A stretch of 18,969 bases of DNA from Cudoniella acicularis (GCA_013054445.1 JAAMPI010001140.1:1-18969), one strand, 5' to 3'. Shown: positions 7,108 through 17,399, counted from the stretch's first letter. Notes: generated from the sequence alone by a model not told the origin. Made by a program: numbers and translations.

Positions 7108-9115
7108 TTAACCATCAAGCTTAACCGAACACAGCGTTATGCGGTCTCCCAAGAGTCGCAGGTCCGTTGCAGAGCCTTCCACTTCACCTTTGCCCTCTGG
7201 CTTACTGGCCTCCAACAACGCCAACGCTTTTAGCTGGGCATCTTTCAACGGTCCCAGATAAATTTCCTCCACCACAGTCATCATAGCCGATGGGACGACG
7301 TGAGCATACTGCTCCCCAGATATGAAAAATATGAAATTGACAACGGCCATATGATATGGAAAAGCCTGCGCCAATTCTTGGGTCAACTCTTCTTCAGTCG
7401 CATCGGCGAGCGCGGATATGTCAGGAAACAGGTACGGCTGCGCAGCAGCAAGGGCAACTGTCGTGCCAAAGACATTATCACTCTTTCGCTCTCGAGCTGT
7501 AATAATCTCTTCTTTCAGCCACGACACAGCGGAGCCCTTCAAGGTCTCGTAGGGGCAGTGCTCCAGCGTATCGGAAATAAAAGTAAGTCGTAAGCGATCC
7601 AAAGGATGCGCGTGTAAGATGGCCGAAGTAAGAGTGTGGGCGGCGTACCGAAGGGTGGGGGATGGGGTATTGGCCGACAATAGTGATATGGATTGAAGAT
7701 GCTGCAGAAAATCGTCATCTTCGAGGGGGCCTGAAACGAACTGATTATTCTGTTCAAGCCACAATCCTATCGCCAAGACTGCGTCAATAGTGCCTTGGGC
7801 TTCGCTGCCAATATTTGCTGGCCCAGTCGTCCCAATGAAATGCTTAACAAGTTTTGCATGATCCGGAAAGATTGACAGGCCTGGTTCCGGAGCTTTGGAC
7901 TCGAAAAGCACCGATGAGAACACGAAATATGTTATAAGAAACAGAGATCCAGCCTGAGCAAGTGGTATGTCACCGGGGGATGTGGGGTAGTTTTCTTCGG
8001 ATTCTTCGTCCTCTGGGGTATCGTCACTCCTGTAAATAGCATCGAGAAGCTCTTTGTAATCTGACAGGCCAAGATCTCGAGCTAGTGCCTGAATATTTGT
8101 AAGCATCTCCAAGAGTTGAAAAGGAATCTAGAAAGGAGCGGTGACGAGTATCCTCCAGTAGCTGGCGGTAAGAGTAGCCAGCACCCCAATGAAAATCGGA
8201 ACAGGCCTCACCGAAAGCAACAGGAATAGAACTTACAACAAGCTGCCCGACAATTACATCTCTCGTTTGAAGTAGTGGGTCTTCTCTGTATGCCTCGCCC
8301 AAGCTCCTCCGCCCTGTTACCACCTTGGTTGGCTCGAAAGATTCTTGCATTCTCGCCGACCACTCGAGAGAGTTTGCATTAACGTAGTCCTCCAAGATGT
8401 GTAGGACAAAGGACTGTAAAAGCTTTTTTTGAATGGCTGCCTCTCGTGGGTCTTCGTCTTGGGCCTCGGGATCGGGGGCTGATTCGTCTGCCTTTGAGCC
8501 ATTTTGAACGACGGGTATATTAATGCTCGACTTTCGGCCTGGAAGTGGGGGTCGTTTCTTCCCAGATATGGTGTGCACAAATGATATAACAGCAAGCGTA
8601 GCTTGGTTGGAAGGTCTAAAGGCGGCAAGAACAGCCATCAGGGAAGTCGAGAGGAATCTGGAGGGGTATTTCGTCTTGATTCTTGGGTGAAGGGTTGATA
8701 GAAGGTTAAGGAGGATGCAAAACTTGTCGACATTGGTGGGTCCCGAGCCTGCAGGTGTTTCATTCTCTTGTGCCTCTTCCTCCTCTCCTTCTTGGTCATC
8801 TTCTTCCGCCGCATCCAGCTTCAGGAGCTCCAATGCTTCCGTCACCTTCAACACCACCTCCCGTGGATTTCCCAGCCTCGCAACTGTGCCCAGGCATTTC
8901 TCCCCATCTGGCAGAGGAAGAAGAAGGTGTATCAGGTCCCATCCAATATTTTGTGTCAACTCTGCGTCTTGGAGAATTTCGTTCAGTTTGGGGAGGATGT
9001 CGGGAGAGAGGTGGGATTCGAGAATGGTCAGGTAGGTCATGTAGTCTGAGGCGGGCGGTAGACTCTCGATGATGGCGGTGAGCGCATCGGCGCTGGGCGT
9101 AGAAGATGAGGCCAT
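7108..9115 (-). CDS. Ybp2/Alf4/glomulin-family protein (PF08568-like)
   Basis: Two exons (9115-8237 and 8127-7108) encode 632 aa, in the usual size range of this fungal family. The N-terminus (MASSSTPSADALTAIIESLP, then YMTYLTILESHL and WDLIHLLLPLPDGEKCLGTVARLGNPREV) and later RDVIVGQLV followed by ARDLGLSDYKELLDAIYRSD match the helical-repeat Ybp2/YAP-binding, Alf4 and glomulin family. In yeasts members bind Yap1 in the peroxide response or act at kinetochores; which applies here is unknown. An acidic low-complexity segment lies near residues 100-120 and a polar linker near 190-230. The 109-nt intron (8236-8128) has a GTAAGT donor, CTTAC branch and CTAG acceptor, and joins in phase 0. The unspliced frame stays open and overlaps the second exon, which could mislead gene callers. 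The start has a purine at -3. It is divergent from the CMD gene. Confidence 0.88.
8128..8236 (-). other. Intron of the Ybp2-like gene
   Basis: GTAAGT at 8236-8231 and CTAG ending at 8128 define a 109-nt intron with a CTTAC branch candidate. It is longer than the other introns in the window (41-65 nt). Its first-exon frame has no stop until about 8024, so retention would add a foreign tail rather than terminate at once. Confidence 0.85.
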
Positions 9116-9637
9116 TCCCGTGTCCGCGGTAAAGGAGAAAGCAGAGGGGGGGATTGAAGTGATGCGGTGGTGAGGATGTTGAGGAGAAGGAAATGATGCG
9201 AGCTAGAAGGCAAGAAGTTGGCAGCCCGGCATTAGCACAAGGCTGGCCATCACGTGAGCGGGAATTCCACCAATTAGAAATTCACGCTTAGCCCCACCCA
9301 AAACAACCCCGCTTCCCCTCCACCCCTTTTTTTTAACCCCTTTTCAAATATCGTTATCCAACCTGTATATTCAAATAGTACCCTCGTCGACATCCAAACG
9401 CTACCGGCTTCAAAACATTTGAGGCAAGGATATCTTCGTACAGCTAAACCTTCTCCCTTCCCACCTTCTTTGACCTTGGTATTCTTCCAGTGCCAGAATC
9501 CCAATTTTCAAATTTTGCCAAATCGCTGGGTGTCATGTATGAGATTTTGAGGTGTGTTTTTCAAGGGCCAGTCACTATTTTCTCCAAGAGTCGTACATGA
9601 GGAGTATTTGATCCCTTATTCTAATGCCGAGAAGGGG
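9116..9637. promoter_or_regulatory. Shared divergent promoter region
   Basis: This 522-bp gap lies between the start of the Ybp2-like gene (minus) and the first ATG of the CMD-family gene (plus), so it must hold both promoters. It has a CACGTG E-box near 9250 and pyrimidine-rich tracts (about 9290-9345) typical of fungal housekeeping promoters. No TATA box is obvious for either gene. Confidence 0.6.
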
Positions 9638-10720
9638 ATGCAATTCCGCTATTGCCTGATCACCGCTAGTAAGCTGCAACTGCGGTCCGCAGTCACTTCT
9701 GTAAACAAGTTTTCCGGCCACTTTGGTCTGCGAAATACATCAACTTCAACTCTAAACGCTGCATCTTTTGTTCCAAAGCCTGCACTATCAGTCTTGAATT
9801 ATCGCTCCCCATACAACCTCGTTTGCCGCCGAATGATAACAATGGCTTCCATTAATCAACGAACTCCCGAAGAAGCAGTTGCTCTCTTCATGTCCATCGA
9901 GGAGAAGTTTTCCGAAGGAAACGCTTGGTGACGATAAATGGTATTTGGTTGCGGTAAGTTCAACTATCGAACACTTCAGTCGGCTGCTAACTCACTCTCC
10001 AGCTCTCCGGTCTCGTTTGTGTTGATCCGCATCACGTGGGAACTCTTTACACATACTTAATCAGTAAACCCGAGTTTGCAACCTCCGACTCTCGAAAAGC
10101 ACTCATCCGTCGCATCCGAGAAGCGCTGGTCAAAAATATATCGATCCAAGGTGTCGTCAAGCCGATATCTGCGTTGTTCAGCATCGTTGAGATTGAAAAG
10201 CCAGAGGATAAAGATTATTCCTTTTCAAGGTCAGTCTGAGATATTTCTTTCCGCTTTGAGCAACAAGCTGCTGATTGATGACCACCAGAGAGGGATGGCA
10301 GACTGGACCCGAAAATGTAGAAAGAGGAAATGCATGGTTAAGTTGCATTTACAAGGGTAACCTTGATGATGCAGTCAGGAGATTTGCAGCGCATCGAGAT
10401 TTCGAGTTCATCTCCCGACAAATTACATACGGCCTCTACCTCTCCGACCACAGCATTCTCGATGGACTCTCAACGGAACTGATTGTGCTGTCAGGCATCA
10501 TGATCCAGAATCAAGCCCTAGAAACTGCATGGCACTTACGTGGAACGCGAAGAGTCGGTGCAAGCCAGGAGGATGTGGAGTTGATACAGCAATGTGTAAG
10601 GTTTCTTTTATATTTTCCAGTGTGTTTTCTAATGGCGCCTAGGTTGAACTTGTTGCTCAATTTGGCCGGATCAACATTAATAAGATGCCGCGCGTTACAG
10701 ATATTGAGGCTGAGGTATAG
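9638..10720 (+). CDS. CMD/AhpD-like family protein with mitochondrial-type presequence; frameshift in exon 1
   Basis: Four exons (9638-9953, 10003-10229, 10289-10595, 10643-10720) with canonical introns of 49, 59 and 47 nt. The C-terminal half carries the carboxymuconolactone decarboxylase/AhpD-like fold signature: TELIVLSGIMIQNQALETAWHLRGTRRVGA, here quoted in parts as TELIVLSGIMIQNQ and TAWHLRGTRRVGA. It lacks the CxxC of true AhpD peroxidases, so the activity is unknown. The first about 65 residues from ATG 9638 are rich in Arg, Ser and Leu and poor in acidic residues, like a mitochondrial presequence; ATG at 9833 or 9842 could give a cytosolic form of about 240 aa. Exon 1 reads to TGA at 9929-9931, while the expected continuation LGDDKWYLVA lies in another frame up to the splice donor. 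The summed exon length is 928 nt, one more than a multiple of three. One indel at about 9920-9928 is therefore implied: a real recent lesion or a sequencing error. Confidence 0.8.
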
Positions 10721-10915
10721 AAAACGGTAATTACAGTTCCACTACAGGGTATCCCGCCGCTACAAATCGATGAGTTTCATAAATTCATAAGAATCGTTGA
10801 ATATATCTAAACCTTCCTCAGATACCCGATTCATGAAAACTTACCGTTCAGCCATCCGCTAGAAGTTGGTGACAGTCGAGTAGGGTGATAATAAATTTAT
10901 TTGCGCATGGTACGC
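10721..10915. terminator. Convergent 3' region with palindromic polyadenylation signal
   Basis: The CMD-family gene (plus) and the HET relic (minus) converge here, 195 bp apart. AATAAATTTATT at 10890-10901 is a perfect palindrome, so it gives an AATAAA signal to each strand: 170 nt after the plus-strand stop and 15 nt after the minus-strand stop. Confidence 0.55.
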
Positions 10916-13310
10916 TCATACTCCTAATGTGTCGAAATGATACTCCCTCTTCCCGCTTGTCGGGCATGTCATCTCTTGCAGTGTAATTGGATCTACCCAA
11001 AGCCATACTTTAATGTAGGCAGCCAGATCTGAAGGTTCGATAACATGGTATCTGAACAGCTCTGGTGAAAAATCGCTAACCCTCTTCCTTTTCTCATACA
11101 CTCGACGAGTAATAGCCCGGCCCACGAGTGTAAACTCTTTTTCATTATCATCAATGTGACGAATGATAACCGCAACATCGCAATTTTGGAACTGCACAAG
11201 AAAGTCATCATGCCTGGCACCACAGGAAGTCAAACCAATCAGTCCGGTTTCGTCGACAAAAAGAGTTGGATTGCGTCTCGACTTCTTCGTTCTTGGTGGG
11301 CAAGTGTTCCGTGACTTGTGGCTTTCCTTCTTCTCAAAATCAATCGTGGCGTATCCTCAATGTGTAGTGAGGCCGTAGGCGATCTTCATTTACTTCTTAC
11401 AGCTGTTTCATTGTCGTTTTCACAGCCAGAGCCATCGATGTGTATTCCTCTTTGAGTTGCTCCTCCAGGATTTTCTGTTGAATTTCTCGTTGTGAAGTCC
11501 CAGGCTCGATTTCGTCCACATCTAATAGTACGATGGCCCCAACTACAAATCCAAGAACGCAGATAAGTTTTTGAAATTTCAAATTCTCTTGTGTCTCCGT
11601 ACTCTTACAGAATGGTCTGCCAAGCGATCTCTGTAATATTTGGCTGAAGCGAACCAATTCCACGCCTTGAGAAACAATTTGGTGAGTTTCTTCTTGTTTA
11701 TATATAAGCCAAACAACATCTCGAAACAAATCAAATATCGGTGTTGAACATGCCACCAACAGATCACCGTCTTCGATATCACTTGCGGGCCCAAGAAGGC
11801 CATATATCTTGTCCCGCGGCTCCTGACAGATTGAAGGTACACAGGTATATAATAATTCGCAGAGGGGAAATGTTTGATTGCTCAAATCTGGCCTATCCGA
11901 ATCCTAGGTGATCCTAGTGTCGAATTTTTGAAGCAGCTTCGCCAACTTTCGATACGCTTCCAAGTAAGCCACGAGGCGTTAAATGCGTTATTTATAGAAC
12001 TCAATTGAGATAGTTCGCGCTGTAGTAGCCTTTCTCGTCCCCCCTGGCGGAAATGCATTGACTCTTTAAATATCAATTAATAGTCTCGAATTGTTTTTTC
12101 CAACACCCTTGATAATCTTCTGTGGTTTTGAAGCCGGACCAGCAAACAGTCAATTTTTGCCTTTGTTTCTTTCACGGCGGTCCCTGTCTTATGGTCACCG
12201 CCCTTTTTCATGTACCACGGGAAAATTCTCCCTACAACAATCTCGAGGTCTTCATCAAGCGGGAAGAATCCCGGAAGCTCCACAGTATTATCTTCAGAAA
12301 CGCGTGCCCATGCATTGTAGTTTTTAAGAAAAACTTGGACGTTTTGTTCCGAAAAGGGTAATAGAGGTTGGTTACCAAGCAATTGCTAACTTTCCAGGGT
12401 GTCTTTGACCGCAGAGCCTTTTCCAGGAGGCGGCGGAATTTCTCCACGAAAGTCAGGCGCCATATTCCATAAGTGAACCACTTTCCATATTTCCTCAAGG
12501 GCTCCACCTGTAGTTTCTAGAGCTGGCAAGAAAGCTCGAATAGCGGTTTGTGTGTAGAGAAGCGATGGGTTCCTTTTTTCCCTCTGCACAGCTAGCCAAC
12601 TCGGCGTCTCCAGTATTAATTTTGCCATTCTATCGATTGAAAGATGTACGTCCTCTTGATTCATTTGTACAAAGTTCATTAGGATTCGTGAGAAGGGCTC
12701 CCAGTAGTTATGGATGCTACCATGATATAACTCCAACTTGTCTGCCAATCCAACTTCTTGCACGATCCAAAGTCGATGCCAGTATGGAAGCTCGCAAATA
12801 GCAACCAAATCAAGCCACTCTTCCCCAGGCTTGAGTTGATCGTTTAGGCGCTCAAGACTAGGAAATGCTCCAACCGACTCCAGAATTGATGGTCCCTCTC
12901 CAACTCGTGGTCGGCCGAGCCACGCTATCACTTGCACAGCTTGCTTGTAAATCGTACCCATTTGGTTAACCTAGTGATTCCTTTCCTCTGTATTTTCTTG
13001 ATCGATACATAAGGCGTCTGCCCAAATAATTCTGTCCTCGTCGTAAAGACGGATGTCTTCAAGTGCATTGGCGAGGTTTTCGGTCACGAAGACAAGTTCA
13101 TCATGAAGCAAAATCTCTTTTCGTATTTGCGCATCTCCCCAGGTGTAGGACAAAGCTTCATACCTGATGTTCTTGCTGAGTGAAGCGTAGAATGTCTGGC
13201 ATGATGGTAGGCCTGACCGCCGTCAAGGGGACAGGGGCAGGAGACGGATTTCATCAGAATTTGGGTTTATCGGCCTATATATGAACGTCTGAGCATCTAT
13301 TTCTATATTT
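10916..13310 (-). pseudogene. HET-domain (heterokaryon incompatibility) protein, decayed
   Basis: Read on the minus strand from about 13310, the motifs appear in the order of fungal HET proteins (PF06985): YRPINPNSDEIRLLPL, YEALSYTWGD, WADALCIDQENTEERN, IYKQAVQVIAWLG, PYWHRLWIVQE, then EPRDKIYGLLGPASD and, near the C-terminus, FVDE and CGARHDDFLVQF..CDVAVIIR with VGRAITRR. Such proteins trigger cell death when unlike strains fuse. The gene cannot be translated: TGA at 13225-13223 and 11359-11357, TAG at 12973-12971, 12388-12386 and 11906-11904, TAA at 12079-12077, 11990-11988, 11981-11979 and 11392-11390, plus frame changes near 12000 and 11400. All seven TAG/TAA codons are explained by CAG/CAA to TAG/TAA, which is C to T at CpA, as RIP would make. 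No in-frame start ATG was found. Introns cannot be excluded at the two frame changes. Confidence 0.88.
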
Positions 13311-13867
13311 AAAATGATACGAAACAATTTTATGATCGATTGGCAGTTAAGTTCAGTTGATATACAGTTGGGTGGAATAGTCGTCTTTAAGTATATTGCT
13401 AAAACGGCTGAGGCTGACGCTCAGGATACTTCGCTGATCAACCGAACCACTCATTGACTGCTGGGTCTTGCATGCATATTTCAACTAACAAAACCTGCCT
13501 GCTGCCTAAAGTGACATTCTTCCTCACCATCGTCCACCCGTGCCTTTCGGAAGGGTTTTCTAAATCCCCTGCCCAAGACAAGATTTTGCAAAGTTCAATC
13601 CACAGAAATGGCAATGAAATTCAAGGCAAACCCAGCATTCCTAATATTAATTACTTTCTCAAGTCACTCACGGCATGGAAATTGGAAGAAACCAGGTGTG
13701 TGAGCAGGTATGATCCATTTCACTATAACTTTTTTTTATCTGCAATCAATGACTCTAAATTCATCCGTGAAACTGAAAGAAAAAAACCAAGAACGTTCTA
13801 TCAAGAAGAGAAAAAACGGGAGCTGGAACAGGCAAACATATCCTTCTCCCTATCCAAACCCTCTCGC
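13311..13867. other. Interval between HET relic and peptide gene
   Basis: It contains the presumed upstream end of the HET gene and the 3' untranslated region of the peptide gene ending at 13868. A plus-strand frame open at 13454-13891 (145 codons) overlaps the last exon and intron of that peptide gene on the other strand, has no domain or signal peptide and no promoter evidence; I treat it as chance. Confidence 0.45.
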
Positions 13868-14304
13868 TTACAAAGGCTATTTGAATGTTAGCAGCATCCC
13901 CGAAAACAAAGACTAATAAACTTACACCGAGAGTGCACGCCTTCTTGCAAAGGGTGCGGGCAAGTCCACCGGTGCCAGCATCCTGGGATGGGTTAGCAAG
14001 AGCCAGAAGAGATTCAATGTACAAGAGATGAATGGATACTTACACAAGCAGCTTCGCATGCCTTCTGGCAGATAGTCAATGCCGTACCCTTGAGAGTTCC
14101 GCAAGTGCGCTTCTCGATGACGGAAGCAGATGCCTCATTGGCTTGCTCCGCAATAGCCTCATCGTTGGCATCAGAGATAGCCTGAGCAATGGGAGCGAAG
14201 TCGTAAGGAACATCGGATGGCGAGACAGCGGAAGAGTCTGTCACTGGAGTGGCGACAGCGGAAACTGCGGCAATGAACATGGTGGCAACGATGAAGAATT
14301 GCAT
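13868..14304 (-). CDS. Secreted Kex2-processed cysteine-rich peptide precursor (peptide A)
   Basis: Three exons (14304-14044, 13982-13926, 13876-13868) encode 108 aa; introns of 61 and 49 nt have GTAAGT donors, GCTAAC branches and CAG/TAG acceptors, both in phase 0. Residues 1-19 (MQFFIVATMFIAAVSAVAT) are a signal peptide, 20-64 an acidic, alanine-rich pro-region, and EKR at 64-66 a Kex2 site. The predicted mature peptide (67-108, 42 aa) has six cysteines at 68, 79, 83, 87, 99 and 103, spacing C-x10-C-x3-C-x3-C-x11-C-x3-C. The i/i+4 cysteines suggest two helices clasped by disulphides. The core spacing equals that of the gene at 16910-17248. A TATA box lies at 14490-14485. An upstream in-frame extension exists, but the ATG at 14304, with AAA before it and a perfect signal peptide after it, is the natural start. 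Function unknown; effector, antimicrobial or signalling roles are all possible. Confidence 0.85.
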
Positions 14305-14484
14305 TTTGAAGGCGTTTGTTTGTGGGAGAGTTCGAAGCTTGGTAGATGCAGAGGAGAAAAGTTGATTGGGAGAGAATAGGCGAGGAGTTGAATTCTTGAA
14401 AGTTGGTTTGAGTGAAGTGAAGTGAAGAGACGAGAAGATGTTGCTGATGTTGATGAGAGTCTTTTCTGGGGAGAATTGCCTGCC

Positions 14485-14490
14485 TTTATA
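14485..14490 (-). promoter_or_regulatory. TATA box of peptide A gene
   Basis: TATAAA on the minus strand (context CTATAAAGG) lies 181-186 bp before the ATG at 14304 and is followed by a pyrimidine-rich leader containing a TTCAC repeat. Confidence 0.65.
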
Positions 14491-14509
14491 GAAAATATTC
14501 TTCATGAAA

Positions 14510-16735
14510 TTATGCTCTGCTCATCTTCTCGCCATTACATCGGAGTCAGTCTAGACTTTCGGGCCGTTCTACACGAGTCCTGTGATACCTTCACAAGAGT
14601 GACAAAGCGCAGAAAGTCATCTGCATAGTTCCTTCTAGCCTGTTGAAACGATCCCACTCCAAAAGGCTGCGCCGTCTGCAAAATGTGATCCTTCTGAGCA
14701 TCAAGGTATACGGAGTAGTTGCTTACAGATTTGCGTCAATTTTGGCTGTTTCCAACAAATACTGAGACCAAAATGGATAAGCATGATTACAAACTGCGGA
14801 GAGTGGATCGATATCTACGGGAGGATCGATTTTGTAATATAACGGGTACTATAGAATCCTTGTCTTGCCGCAGCCTTGTACTTTACATTCAAACTTTACC
14901 TCGGTCCCACATTTCCTCAAAGCATACATAGTGTACCTTGCAGCAGGAACGTGGGGCACACATGGTTCCACTCTCAGAGGATCTTCAAATCGTCAAACGT
15001 GGCTGGTCGCTTTGTTCAATGCGGGGTGATACGAGAATCTGCTCCTGCGAGATTCACGGGTAAATTTCAATTGGTGGGAAGCTCTCAACGGGTAGGACCC
15101 ATGTCGGTATTTCGAAACGGACAAAACCCTGGTTATAAACAATGTTTCGGTTCGGGCCTCGCCGATTTGTTTAAAGTTTATATTTAATCTAAAATAATTG
15201 TTTTGTGGATAATAGATTCTGCCTAATTTTAACAATCTAGAAGGTTACATTCGAGGAAACGTGGACTTCCAATTTTGTACCTACATAGATGACCTGATAA
15301 CTGTAGCTAATTACAATGTACGACTTGAGTATAAGCCTATTTATAATTAACGTAGGACCGAATCACCCTTTGGTTTGAATTATTTTCTTAAGTTTGCTTG
15401 GATTCATAAGAAAATTTGAGTTTTTTTCAAATATAGTACGGTTGCATAGATGGCTTCAGAAGGAAGGAGTCGTGTCAGCCGAGGTCAGACAAGGGGCCAC
15501 GACCGGGATATCCGACGATATAAGCCACAAACCTGGGACAATGCAAAACATAGGAACTTCCTAAATAGTCAATCTGGCCGACTGCATATTCCAAACAAGG
15601 CAATCCCACGGAAGTCAAGCCTTCGATTCTGTGTCATCTAGGGTTCTAGAGCCACTTTAGATGGGTGGGCTTTTTCCGGACGACTTATTTTCACATAGCA
15701 GAATCGCGACTCATGCTGATGATAGTAAGCAGCCAATCTTGATCTTGCGGTTTAAAAAGTGTCTCAAAGTTTAACGACGATGCGTGATTTTCACGACGAA
15801 ATTAATGACGCCCGGTTATTAATTAAAACAAGCATTTTGAAAGAGATCTTGCGAGTAAGGTTAACTTTGCCACCCCCAGATCCTATGAAGCTGCCGGAAG
15901 AAAGTTTAAATCCGCCACATCCGGCACTTACAGTGCCTGCATGTCAGCATGCCGACCATGCTAAATCGTGAAACTGGTGGATCTCCCTAAAAGCGAAGTA
16001 ACGTGGCACGGGGGTAAATTATTTAGATTAATTGGTGAGCAGAGTGGTCGAGGGGCGCAGTTCGGTAGCGAAACTCTCCCTTAAAGGCTATTCTATCTGC
16101 TGTCCATTTTCTGCATAGCGGATCCTCCGAACAGCCCCCTAGTTTCTGAGGATTTAGAGCACTATAGCCTCACAATCTGGAAATGCTTAAACATACTGTC
16201 AGGAAATCCAAATATTCTACGAATTGCTTGCCCCTTTAGTCTCGCAGTCCTGGAAAGCCCGGGGGATTTCAACCCTTGGTACATAAGCATATTCAATTAA
16301 TTCACACATTTAGCGACTTCACCCAGCAATATATCGGCTTGCCCGAAGTCAGCTATACGAGTCTTGGCTTGGCTGTTTAAGTGGAACCGAAGTTCCTTAG
16401 AAGCACTTTTAACCCCTATCCATCTGAATAGCTCCTGACATCTGGCCTTGGTCATACGATTCATATCCATTAAACTTCCGAAGGAACGAGAGCTGCAAGT
16501 TGAAACATTGCATTCTTATAGCGCCGAAATTCCATAGCCTCAATCCTTCCGCATGCTGTACGCATATCTCGGCCCTATTGTTTTTTTTTTGAGTAGGTGA
16601 TACATTACACACATTCCATTGCTTGTGGGGCTCAGAAAGCCAAAGGAATTGCATTGAAGCAAGACTTGGATACTACTCAGCAGGATTCAATGCTTCCGTC
16701 GCCGAATCGAAAGAAACATAGTTCTCCACCAAGAA
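14510..16735. other. Gene-free interval between two divergent peptide genes
   Basis: About 2.2 kb lying between the promoters of the two related peptide genes. Composition is mildly AT-rich. The longest frames (15450-15641, 15759-15971, 14876-15187, all plus; 14993-15235, 16409-16654, minus) are short, with no domain, signal peptide or Cys spacing like the neighbours. I see no tRNA, no LTR and no terminal repeats. Confidence 0.45.
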
Positions 16736-16740
16736 ATAAC

Positions 16741-16746
16741 TATATA
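16741..16746 (+). promoter_or_regulatory. TATA box of peptide B gene
   Basis: TATATA (context AACTATATAGTT) lies 169 bp before the ATG at 16910. The leader between them is rich in C, T and A with a short (TCA)n run at about 16799-16812, like the leader of peptide A. Confidence 0.55.
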
Positions 16747-16909
16747 GTTCATGATCTCCTCCACCAATACCCCTCATCACAACATCAGTTCATCACTTTA
16801 TCATCATCATCATCTAACACTTCCACCTCTTTGACTTCTACATCTTTCCAATCACTTTCACTTTCTACTTCTACAAACAATCTCCATTCTCTTCAAACCA
16901 ACCGCCAAC

Positions 16910-17248
16910 ATGCAATTCGTCATCATGATCACCGCCTTCTTTGCTGCTGTCGCCTCAGTCGCAGCCATCCCCTCCCCAGCCGAGTTTGAGCAGAGCGAGG
17001 CTAGAGACCTCGGCATATCCATTGCCAAGCGCTCCCTCTGCAAGGATGCAGTAAGTGATTATCCCAACACATACCTCGAAAGTGGATCTAATTGGCTCGT
17101 TCTCTAGTGCGCCGTTGCCTGTAACTCCACCGTCCTTGCTCTCGATCAGAAGAAGTGCCTCAAGATCTGCGTAAGACTTCTCCCTCAATGCTTCTACTTC
17201 ATGATCCAAATCTAACTATTTTCACTATAGGACGCCAAGTGCAAATAG
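16910..17248 (+). CDS. Secreted Kex2-processed cysteine-rich peptide precursor (peptide B)
   Basis: Three exons (16910-17050, 17108-17170, 17231-17248) encode only 73 aa; introns of 57 and 60 nt have GTAAGT/GTAAGA donors and TAG acceptors, both in phase 0, and intron 2 has a CTAAC branch. Residues 1-19 (MQFVIMITAFFAAVASVAA) form the signal peptide, 20-39 a short acidic pro-region with EARDL, and KR at 40-41 the Kex2 site. The predicted mature peptide (42-73, 32 aa) has six cysteines at 44, 48, 52, 64, 68 and 72: C-x3-C-x3-C-x11-C-x3-C-x3-C, a symmetric pattern suited to two short helices joined by three disulphides. Peptide A shares the first five positions and the x11 gap; it has Pro at the position just after where the sixth Cys would fall and an extra upstream Cys instead. 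AATAAA follows at 17380-17385. Too fragmented by introns for simple ORF calling. Function unknown. Confidence 0.86.
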
Positions 17249-17379
17249 ATTTTTGGAGCAATCTCAAGGGTGTCGGATGCTTTCTTCGGTGTTTCATATG
17301 TCATTCTTGTTACTCTTTTGTAGGAGAGAAGGGTTGTGTTTTGGCATGTTATAGACTTTTTTTCAATATGCGTGCTTTG

Positions 17380-17385
17380 AATAAA
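17380..17385 (+). terminator. Polyadenylation signal of peptide B gene
   Basis: AATAAA occurs 132 nt after the stop codon, in a T-rich 3' region, on the coding strand. Confidence 0.55.
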
Positions 17386-17399
17386 AACTGAGGTTGATC

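Noticed and set aside
8317..9072. Several open frames on both strands inside the Ybp2-like gene
   Set aside because: Shadows of the real coding frame. Family motifs appear only in the minus-strand frames of 9115-8237 and 8127-7108.
13454..13891. 145-codon plus-strand frame
   Set aside because: No domain, signal peptide or promoter. It overlaps the well-supported last exons of the peptide A gene on the other strand.
14014..14505. Longer version of peptide A starting upstream of 14304
   Set aside because: The extension is the transcribed leader. The TATA box at 14490-14485 and the signal peptide directly after ATG 14304 fix the start; the tail of that frame runs into intron 1.
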